Below, piece after piece: positions 15,066 to 25,100 of a stretch of 64,000 nt of DNA. Positions within the stretch are counted from its first letter, which is position 1, and each line of letters starts with the position of its first letter. The DNA is from Sorangium cellulosum So0157-2. Its GTDB lineage: Bacteria > Myxococcota_A > Polyangia > Polyangiales > Polyangiaceae. Made by a program: the position numbers and the translations under genes. The stretch is taken from the NCBI RefSeq assembly GCF_000418325.1, contig NC_021658.1, forward strand, positions 558,001 to 622,000. The letters are read 5' to 3'. The notes under the pieces were generated by a model. The model saw only the letters and a list, made by a program, of their open reading frames with translations. It had not been told where the DNA came from and ran no database searches.

Positions 15066-15956
15066 CTACACCGCCCGCCCCGTCTTCTGCCCCTTCTCGT
15101 CGTACACGTAGAACCCCCGCCCGCTCTTCTTCCCGTACCACCCTGCCGCCACCAGGTTCCGCAGCAGCGTGGGCGCCCGGTACTTCGAGTCCCCGAACTC
15201 CCGGTGCAGCACCTCCGCGATCGAGAGCACCGTGTCCAGCCCGATCAGGTCCGCGAGCTCCAGCGGCCCCATCGGGTGGTTCAGCCCGAGCCGCGCCCCC
15301 GCGTCGATGTCCTCCGGCGTGGACAGCCCCTCCTGGAGCGCGAAGCACGCCTCGTTCAGGAACGGGATCAGCATCCGGTTCACGATGAACCCCGGCTGGT
15401 CCTTCGAGGTGATCACCGTCTTGCCGAGCCCCACCGCGAGCGCCCGGACGGCCTCGTACGTCGCGTCCGACGTCTGCACCCCCCGGACGACCTCGACCAG
15501 CTTCATCAGCGGCACCGGGTTCATGAAGTGCATACCGATGACCAGCTCAGGCCGGCCGGTCACCGCCGCGAGCCGCGTGATCGAGATCGACGACGTGTTC
15601 GACGCCAGGATCGCCCCCTTCGGCATCGCCGCGTCCGCGAGCTTGAAGATCCCGCACTTCACCTCGAAGCTTTCGGTCACCGCCTCCACGGCCAGGTCGA
15701 CCCCGGACAGGCCGGCGATGCCGTCCGCGACCGCCACGCGGCCGAGGAGCGCCTCCCGCGCCTCCGCCGCCATCTTGCCCTTCTCCACCACCTTCGCGAG
15801 GATGGCGGCGATCTGGGCCTTGCCCGACTCCGCCAGCGCCCTCGAGACGTCGCACAGGACCACCTCGAGGCCCGCGGCCGCGGCGACCTGGGCGATGCCT
15901 CGCCCCATCTGGCCCGCGCCGATCACCCCGAAGCGCTTGATCGTCGTAGCTTCCAT
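15066..15956 (-). CDS. 3-hydroxybutyryl-CoA dehydrogenase
   Basis: This 296-aa enzyme oxidises 3-hydroxyacyl-CoA with NAD(P). The dinucleotide motif GVIGAGQMGRGIAQ lies at residues 10-23, the VEAVTE segment at 90-95 and the NTSSISIT segment at 120-127. The catalytic His143 and Asn146 are in GMHFMNPVPLMKLVEVV. The C-terminal domain shows DQPGFIVNRMLIPFLNEA and the ADLIGLDT motif, and its length matches HbdA/PaaH-type single-domain dehydrogenases. It faces the giant TPR gene head to head across 213 bp. The neighbouring enoyl-CoA hydratase would supply its substrate. Confidence 0.94.
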   Translation of the reverse strand: MEATTIKRFGVIGAGQMGRGIAQVAAAAGLEVVLCDVSRALAESGKAQIAAILAKVVEKGKMAAEAREALLGRVAVADGIAGLSGVDLAVEAVTESFEVKCGIFKLADAAMPKGAILASNTSSISITRLAAVTGRPELVIGMHFMNPVPLMKLVEVVRGVQTSDATYEAVRALAVGLGKTVITSKDQPGFIVNRMLIPFLNEACFALQEGLSTPEDIDAGARLGLNHPMGPLELADLIGLDTVLSIAEVLHREFGDSKYRAPTLLRNLVAAGWYGKKSGRGFYVYDEKGQKTGRAV

Positions 15957-16169
15957 GGCCGCGGTTGATACCCGAAGCCGAGGGCGCGGTGAACCGCCCA
16001 TGCCGACGGCCCGCCCGCTGGCCGTCCCCGCAGCAGAAGCACGCGAAAGCTCCGCCCGCGCTTCCCGACCCGCGGGGGCGAGGAACCTTGAAACCGCGGC
16101 GGCCGCCCGGCTATCTTCGCCCGGCCCGTGAACGGACCGGACCGATCTCGCGAGGTCCGCGGAGAGACG

Positions 16170-19100
16170 ATGAGCGTTGAGACGATTCGGATGGCCCTTG
16201 GGCGCCTGCAGGATGAGCCCGAAAACGAGGCGGCCTGGAACGAGCTCGCGGAGGCCGTGACCGCTCCGAACAACGGCGCGGGCGCCGGGGACGTCGAGCG
16301 CCTGCTCGGCGCGGCCCGCGCGCGGCACGAGCAGCGGCGCGAGTGGCAGGCCGTCGCCCGCCTGCTCGAGCTGGAGATCGCGCTCGCCGCCGGCAGCCCG
16401 GTCGAGGGCGCGATGCAGGCGGAGCTCGCCCGCGTCTACCACGAGGAGCTCATCGACGTGGACCGCGCGACGGCCGCCTACAAGCGGCTGCTCGAGCTGC
16501 GCCCCGACGACGACGCCGCCGCCGAGGCCCTCGAGACCGACGCCTCGAAGCGCGAGCGGTGGCGCGACCTCGTGGACCGCTACGTGGCCGAGGCCGAGGC
16601 CGCCACGGACGGCGCGTTCAAGAGCGCGCTCACCACGAGCGCCGCCGACATCGCCTACCGCTACGGCCGCGCCGAGCTCGGCGAGAAGGTGACCGAGCTC
16701 ATCGATCTCGCCCTCAAGCTCGACCCGAAGAACCGCCGCGCCGCCAACCTCGCCGAGATCGCCTTCGCCGCCGCCGGCGACTGGGAGGCCGTCGTCCGCG
16801 TCCAGTCGCTCGTCAAGGCCGAGGCCCAGGCCAAGGAGGACCGCGTCGCGGCGGGCCTCCGCTCGGCGCGCACGATCAAGACCCACCTCAATGACGCGGC
16901 CCGCGCGGTCGCGGCCTACGAGGAGGTGCTCGACCTCTCGCCCGGCCAGCCCGAGGCGCTCTCGTTCCTGGCCGAGGCGTACTCCGCCGCGGGCGACTGG
17001 GATCGCCTGGTCGCGCTCTACGAGGACCAGCTCCGCAGCGGCGGCGTGAAGCCCGGCGAGGAGCTCGGCATGCTCGTGCAGATCGCCATGGTCCACTGGC
17101 GCATGCGCGGCCAGCCCCAGGCGGCCGAGCCCTATTTCGACCGCGTGCGGCGCGCCGACGCGGCGCACGCCGGCATGCTCAACTTCTACCGCGAGGTCCT
17201 GGAGCAGCGCGGCGACAAGCCGCGGCTCACGACCATCCTCACGGACGCGCAGCGCGCCCTGCCCGACGGCCCCGAGAAGCGCGCCATCGCCACCGAGCTC
17301 GCGCGGCTCGCCGAGTCGCAGGAGAACGCCGCCAAGGCGATCGAGCAGTACAAGTCCGTGCTCCGGACCGACCCGGAGAACCGCCAGGCGCGCGACGCCC
17401 TGAAGCGCCTCTACCTGCAGACCGAGGGGTACAACGCCCTCGTCGAGCTCTACCGGCAGGACCTCGAGCGCACGCCCGCCGACGACGTCGCCGGCAGGGT
17501 CGCCGTGCTCCGCGAGATCGCCGGGATCTACCGCGACCGCGCCAAGAACGACGCGGCGCTCGTCACGGTCCTCACCCAGATCGTCCAGCTCGACGACAAG
17601 GACGTGGACGCCGTGCGGGAGCTCACCCGCATCTACGAGGCGCTCGGCCGCTGGCGCGACCTGCTCTCGTACCAGCAGCGCCTCGCCGAGCTGACCGAGA
17701 GCCGCGCCGAGAAGGCGGGGCTCTACCGCGCCGTCGCGCGGCGCTGGTTCGACCAGTTCTCGAACGTGCAGAACGCCATCGCGGCGTACGAGGCGCTGCT
17801 CACCGTCGAGCCGATCGACGAGGAGGCGCAGCAGAAGCTCCGCGAGCTCTACCTGAAGCGGCGCGCGTGGCCGCAGCTCTACTCGCTCTACGAGCGCAAG
17901 CTCGAGAGCGCCGAGGGCGCCGCGAAGATCGAGCTCCTCGGCGAGATGGCCAAGCTCGCGGCCGAGCGGCTCGATCGCGGCGCCGACGCCATCGCGCTCC
18001 AGAAGCGGATCCTCGAGCTCGACCCGAGCGCCCCCGGGGTGCTCGACGCGCTGGAGAAGCAGGCCGAGCGCGAGAAGGACTTCGCCACGGTCGCCGAGGT
18101 GCTCGAGCGGCGCGTCGACCTCGCGGCCGACGACGCGGCGCGGCTCGTCTCGCTGCAGAAGCTCGGGGCCGTGTACGCCGAGCGCCTCAAGGACCCGGCC
18201 CAGGCGGCGCGGACGTGGCGGCGGGTGCTCACGCTCTCGCCGGGGCACGCGCGCGCGCTCCGCGTCCTGCGCGACGCGTACTTCGCCGCGGGCGACTGGG
18301 ACGGGCTCGAGGAGCTCTACGCCTCGCAGAACGACTGGGAGGGCCTCGTCGACTTCCTCTCGGGCGCGGCGGACAAGGCGACCGACCCCGCGACGAAGCT
18401 CGACATCTCCTTCCGCGCGGCGCGCATCTTCGAGGAGCAGCTCAAGGCGCCCGAGCGCGCCGCGCGCTCGTACGAGCGCGTGCTCAGCGTCTCGCCGAGG
18501 GACGCGCGCGCCGCGGCGGCGCTCGTGCCGATCTACGAGGAGGAGGAGAAGTGGGCCCGGCTGCCGGCGCTCTACGAGATCCTCCTCGACGCGACCGACG
18601 ACGCCGAGGCGCAGGTCGGCATGCTGCGCAAGCTCGCGGCGGTGACGGGCGGCCCGCTCTCGGACAAGGCGAGCGCGCTCGGCTACGCGCGCCGCGCCTA
18701 CGAGCTCAAGCCCGACGAGGAGGGGCTCGACCTGCTCGAGGCCTGGTCGCGGGCGGCGGGCTCCTGGGGGCCGTTCGTCGAGGCGGTCGAGGGCCGGCTC
18801 CGGACGGCGACGGACCTCGCGACCGACGTCCAGCGCACGCTCCGGCTGAAGCTCGCCGAGGTCTACGCGCGCGAGATGGGCAAGCTCGACGAGGCGGTGA
18901 CCGTCTACCGCGGCCTCGTCGAGGACGACCCGTCCGACGACGCCACGGTGAGGGCGCTCGACGCGCTCCTCCGCGCGAACGAGCGGCAGGCCGACCTCCG
19001 GTGGCTGTTCGAGCTCCGGGCGAGCCAGGTCGGGGGCGAGGACCGCGCCGAGATCCTCGAGGAGTGGGCGACGCTCGAGGAGGAGGTCTTCGGCGATCCG

Positions 19101-22100
19101 GCGAAGGCGATCGAGCTTTTGCGCAAGGTCATCGCGCTCGCGCCCGGGCGCATCAACGCGCTCCGGGTGCTCTCGCGGCTCCTGAACGCCGCGGGCGAGT
19201 ACGAGGCGGCGGCCGAGATCGTGGCCACGCACCGCGACGTCAGCGAGGGCGACGAGCGGGCGCGGCGCGAGATCGAGCTCGCGACGCTCTACCTCGACCG
19301 GCTGGACCGGCCGGCGGACGCGTTCGAGGCGGCGGTGCGCGCGCTCGAGCTGACGGCGCACGACCCGGACGCGATCGCCGTGCTCTCGCGGCTCGTCGAG
19401 CGCCCGGAGACGCGCGTGCGCGCGGCCCGGGTGCTCGCGGTCGAGTACGCCGAGACGGGCAACCACCGGCGCGAGGCCATGGCCCTGCGGGTGATCCTCG
19501 AGGCGGAGCGGGACCCGGAGCGCCGGCGGGAGCTCTACCTGACGCTCGCGAACGTCGAGGAGACGAAGCTGCACGCGGCGGGGACGGCGTTCGACGCGCT
19601 GCTCCGGGCGCTGCACGAGTTCTCGGACGACATCGAGCTCTGGGACCGCGCCGCGGAGCTGTCGCGCCGCGCCGGCCGCCCGACCGATCTCGCGGAGGCC
19701 TACCGCGTGCACCTCGTCGCGGGGCGCACCGAGGGCGACAAGGTGCTCGGCAGCTCCGTGGAGGTCGAGCTCTGCGAGCGCGCGGCGAGCCTGCACGACG
19801 AGCAGCTCGGCGACCCGGAGGGCGCGAAGCCCTACCTGGAGCGGGTGCTGAGCCTCGACCCGAACAGCCACCGCGCCTTCGAGCGGCTGAAGCAGATCCT
19901 GACCGCGGCCGAGCGCTGGGGCGAGCTCGAGGAGCTCTACGACCGCGCCGCCAAGGGCACGACCGACCAGAGCGAGCGCATCGAGCTGCTCAACGAGGTG
20001 GCGCTGATCGCCGAGGAGATCATCGGCGATGCGGCCAAGGCGATCGGCTACTACGAGCGCATCCTCGAGCTCGATCCGTTCTACACGGCGGCGCTCGACT
20101 CGCTGGAGAAGCTCTACGAGCGCGAGGGGCGCTTCCGCGACCTCGCGGCGCTCCTCGAGCAGCGCCTGAAGACGGCGACCGAGTCCGAGAGCGTGGAGAT
20201 GAAGCTGTCGCTCGGCAGCATCTACCTCGACCGGCTGCACGAGCCGGAGGGGTCGCTCGGGCACCTCGAGGACGTGCTCCGGATCCGGCAGAACGACCCG
20301 AAGGCGCGCGAGCTCGTCGAGCGGCTGCTCGACATCGGCGCGCTCCGGCTCCGGGCGGCGCGCGTGCTCGAGGCGGTGTACGAGGCGCGGGACGAGATCC
20401 GGCAGCTCGTGCGCGTCCTCGAGATCCGGCGCCAGGGCGCGGAGACCGAGTCCGAGCAGCGCGAGCTGCTCCGCCGGGTGAGCGTGCTCCAGGACGAGCG
20501 GCTCAAGGACGACGCCGGCGCGTTCGCCAGCCTGTCGGAGCTCCTGCCGCTCGAGCCGGAGGACCTCGCGGCGCGCGAGCGGCTCATCGAGATCGGCCGG
20601 CGCCTCGGCGAGCACGAGCAGGTGGCCGAGGTGCTCACGGCGGCCGCGGACGCGTGCGGGACGGCGTCCATCCGCGGCGAGATCCTGATGGAGGTCGCGA
20701 GGATCTGCGAGGATCTCCTCGGCGACGCCGACCGGGCCGAGAAGGTCTACCGGCGCGTGCTCTCCATCGATCCGACCGACCCCTCGCTGGTGATCCCGGC
20801 GGCGCAGGCGCTCGGCCGCATCTACGCGGCGAAGGAGGAGCACCAGGCGCTCGCGGGCGTGCTCGCGATCGAGGTGCGCCTCGAGGAGGACGCCGACACG
20901 CGGCGGTCGCTCTACGAGCGCATCGGCACGCTGTACGAGACGGTGCTCGACGACCCGACCAAGGCGATCGAGGCGTGGCAGGCGCGGCTCGGCGACGACA
21001 GCGCCGACGCGGCGGCGCTCGCGGCGCTCGAGCGGCTCTACGAGCGGACGTCGCAGTGGCGCGAGCTCGTCTCCGTGCTCCGGGCGCGGGAGCAGTCGAC
21101 CACCGAGCCGGAGGAGCGGCGGCGCGCCATGACCAAGGCGGCCGAGACGCTCGCGCAGCGGCTCGCCGACGTGCCCGAGGCGATCAACGCGTGGCGCGCG
21201 GTGCTCGACGAGTTCGGGCCCGAGCGCTCGACCCTCGCGGCCCTCGAGGCGCTCTACGAGCTCGACGAGCGCTGGGTCGACCTCGCCGACACGCTGGAGA
21301 CGGACCTGTCGCTCGCGGTGGAGACGCCCGCCCGGCTCGACCTGCTCGCGCGGCTCGGCGACGTGCGGCGGCTGCACCAGGGCGACGCGGCGGGGGCGCT
21401 CGAGGCGTACCGCCAGGCGCTCTCGCTCGACCCGTCGAACGCGCGCTGCCGCGCGGCGCTCGAGGCGATGCTCGAGCGGGACGACGCGCGCCGGGACGCG
21501 GCCGAGACGCTCGAGCCGCTCTACGAGGCGGACGGCGACGCCGAGCGCCTCCTCCGGGTCCTCGAGATCAAGGTCGAGACCTCGGATCTCCCGAGCGAGC
21601 GGCTCGCCACGCTGCAGAAGGCGCTCCGCACGGCCGAGGGGCCGCTCGGCGACACGTCGCGGGCGTTCGGCTACGCGCTCCGCGGCGTGCGCGAGGCGGC
21701 GGGCGAGCCCGACGTGACGACCTGGATCGAGACGGTCGAGCGGCTGGGCGAGGCCACCGGGCGCTGGGCCGAGGTGTGCGAGCTGTTCCAGCGCATCGCG
21801 CCGGACATCCTCGACGGCGACGTGCAGCAGAACGTCCGGCTCCGGGTCGGCGAGCTCGCGCGGCACAAGCTCGACGACCGCGAGCTCGCGGTCGAGCAGT
21901 ACAAGAAGGCGCTCGAGGCCCACGGCGACGACCGGCGGGCGATGATCGCGCTGGAGGAGCTCTACGGCGAGGCGAACGACGCCGGGCGGCTGCTCGCGAT
22001 CCTGAAGCTCCGGGTCGAGAACGCCGAGAGCGACGAGGAGAAGACGGGGCTGCTCTTCCGGATCGCCGAGCTCGAGCGGGGCCCGCTCGGGGACCAGGCG

Positions 22101-25100
22101 GGCGCGATCGCGACCTACGAGACGATCCTCGACATCGCGCTCCACCCGGACGCGATCGCGGCGCTCGACAGCCTCTACCGCGAGGCGGGGCGCTTCCAGG
22201 ACCTGATCCGGCTCTACGAGCGGCAGCTCGACGTGCGCGCCGGCGATCTCGCCGAGCTGCACGTCAAGATCGCGCTCGTCGCGCACCGGCACACCGAGGA
22301 CCTGGAGCGCGCGTTCGACGAGCTGTCCGAGGCGCTGCTCATCGATCCGGCGCACGAGGGCGCCGTCTCGCTGCTCGAGACGATCCTCGCGGGCTCGGCC
22401 GAGGCCGAGCACCGGGCGCGCGCCGGCGAGATGCTCGAGCCGGTGTACCTGCGCCGGGCGGACTGGAACCGGGTGCGGGTCGCGCTCGAGGCGCGCCTCG
22501 CCGCGAGCCAGGACCCGGTCGAGCGCCGCGACCTCCTGCAGCGGCTCGCGACGCTGCACGAGGAGCAGCTCGAGGATTACCGCGCGGCCCTGGAGACGGT
22601 GGCGAAGCTCCTCCACGAGGACCTCACCGACGAGGGGGTGTGGGCGGAGCTCGAGCGGCTCGCCAAGGTCGCGAGCGCCGAGCGGCGGCTCGCGGAGATC
22701 TACGCGGCGGAGCTCGGCGAGCTCACCTCGGACGACGCGTCGAGCGCGAAGCTCAGCCGGCGCACCGGCGAGCTCTACGCCGAGCTCGGCGACGTGGCCG
22801 ACGCGCTGAAGTGGTACCGGCGCGCGCACGAGTTCGAGCCGGACTCGCGCGAGCTGTTCGACGCCATCGACGGGCTGCTCATCAAGGAGGGCCGCCACGC
22901 CGAGCGCATCCAGCTCTACCGCGCGGCGCTCGACTACCGGAAGGACGAGGACCGGCTCGACGCCCTGCACACGATCGCGCGCCTGGAGCGGACGGAGCTC
23001 CGCGAGCCCGCGCTCGCGATCGAGACCTACCGCGCGGCGCTCGACGTCGACGAGGGCGACGCCCGGGCGCTCGACGCGCTGACCGAGCTCTACCGCGAGC
23101 TCGACCGGCCGCGCGACCTCGCCGACCTCTACCTGCGCCGCGCCGAGGCGGCGCCGGACGGCCACCGGGCGGCGCCCTACCGGCTGGCGCTCGCGGAGCT
23201 GCTCCGCACGCGCCTCGAGGACACCGCGGGCGCGATCGATCAGCTCGAGGCGATCGTCGGCGAGGTGCCGACGCACGCCGAGGCGATCCGGGCGCTCGAG
23301 GCGCTGATCCAGGACCCGCAGCACAAGGCGCGGATCGTCGAGATCCTGCGGCCGCTCTACGAGGGGGCGGACGACTGGCGGCAGCTCATCCGGCTCAACG
23401 AGGAGCGGTTCGGCCTCGCGTCGGACGCGCGCGACAAGGTCGCCGTGCTGCGCGAGACGGCGAAGCTCTGGGAGACGCGGGGGAGCGACGAGCTGCGCGC
23501 CTTCGACGCGATCCGGACGGCGTTCAGCCTCGATCCGGACGACGGCGAGACGCGCGGCGAGCTCGAGCGGCTCGCCGAGCAGCTCGGCGCCTGGGAGGAG
23601 CTCGCGGAGAGCCTCGAGCAGGGCGTGACCATCACGTCCGACGAGCTCACGAAGCGCGAGCTGCTCTCGTCGCTGGCCAAGGTCTACGACACGCGCATCG
23701 ACGACCCGCGCCGGGCGCTCCGCGCCTACGCGCGCCTGTCCGCGCTCGACCCGAGCGACCCCGAGCCGCTCGAGCAGATGGACACCCTGGCCGTGCTGCT
23801 CAGCGACTGGGACACGCTGATCTCCGTCCTCGAGAAGAAGAGCGAGATGGCCTCGGACGAGGAGAACGCCTCGATCTGCCGGCGCATCGCCGAGACCAAG
23901 CTCGAGATGCTCGAGGACACCGAGGGCGCCATCCAGGCGTACGAGCGGGCGCTCGAGCTCGACCCCGAGAGCGCGATGACGATCGACGCGCTCATCGAGC
24001 TGCACGAGCCCCGCGGCGCCGCGAGCCGGCTGGTGGAGCTCTACGGCCGCCGCGTCGAGCTCGCGGGCGCCGACGAGGAGGAGCTGCGCTACGACCTCAA
24101 CGTCCGCGCCGCCGAGCGCTACGAGAAGGACCTCTCGAGCCCGCGCGACGCGATCACGGCGCTCACCGCGGCGCTCGACGCGAAGCCGGGCGACCCGGCG
24201 GTGCTCTCCTCGCTGGAGCGGCTCTACCGGGCCGAGCGGATGTGGGACGAGCTCCTGTCGAACCTGATGCTCCAGGCGAGCGCCGCCGCGGACCGGGACG
24301 CGCGCGTCAAGCTGCGGACGGCGATCGGCGATCTCTACGCGCGGGAGCTCGAGAGCCCGAGCGACGCGATCGAGCAGTACCGGCTCGTCCTCGACGAGGA
24401 TCCGGCGAACGATCACGCGATCCAGGCGGTCCGGGCCATCGGCGAGGGCCGCGAGGAGCTGCGCCTCGACGCGGCCCAGGTCCTCGAGCCCGTCCTCCGC
24501 GCGGCCGGCCGCCATGAGGAGCTCGCGGCCGCGCTCGAGCTGCGCCTGCGCGCGCAGACCGAGCCGTCCGACCGGGCCGAGACGCTGCGGGCGATCGCGG
24601 CGGTGCAGGACGTGCAGCTCGGTCGCCCGCTCGAGGCGGAGCAGGCGCTGCTCCGCGCCCTGGAGGACGCGCCGGACGACGCGTCGCTGCACGGCGAGAT
24701 CGAGCGGCTCGCGGAGCGCACCGACGGCTTCGGCCGCTACTGCGACGCGCTCGCGCAGCGGGCCGCGTCGACCTTCGACGCGACGATCGCGAAGGACCTG
24801 TTCCTCCGGATCGGCCGCATCGCCGAGGAGAAGCTCAAGGACGACCGGCGCAGCGCCCAGGCCTACGCCAAGGCCGTCGAGCACGCCGGCGACACGCCGG
24901 AGCTCCTCGAGGCGCTCGATCGGCTCTACGGCCGCCTCGGCGACGAGAAGGCGCTCGCGGACGTGCTCGAGCGGCGCGTCGCGGTGACGAGCGGCGATCG
25001 CGACCAGGCGGATCTCTTCTACCGGCTCGCGGTGATCCAGATCGAGTCGTTCGGCGACAAGGCCCAGGGGCTGAACACCCTGCGGCAGGCGCTCGATCAC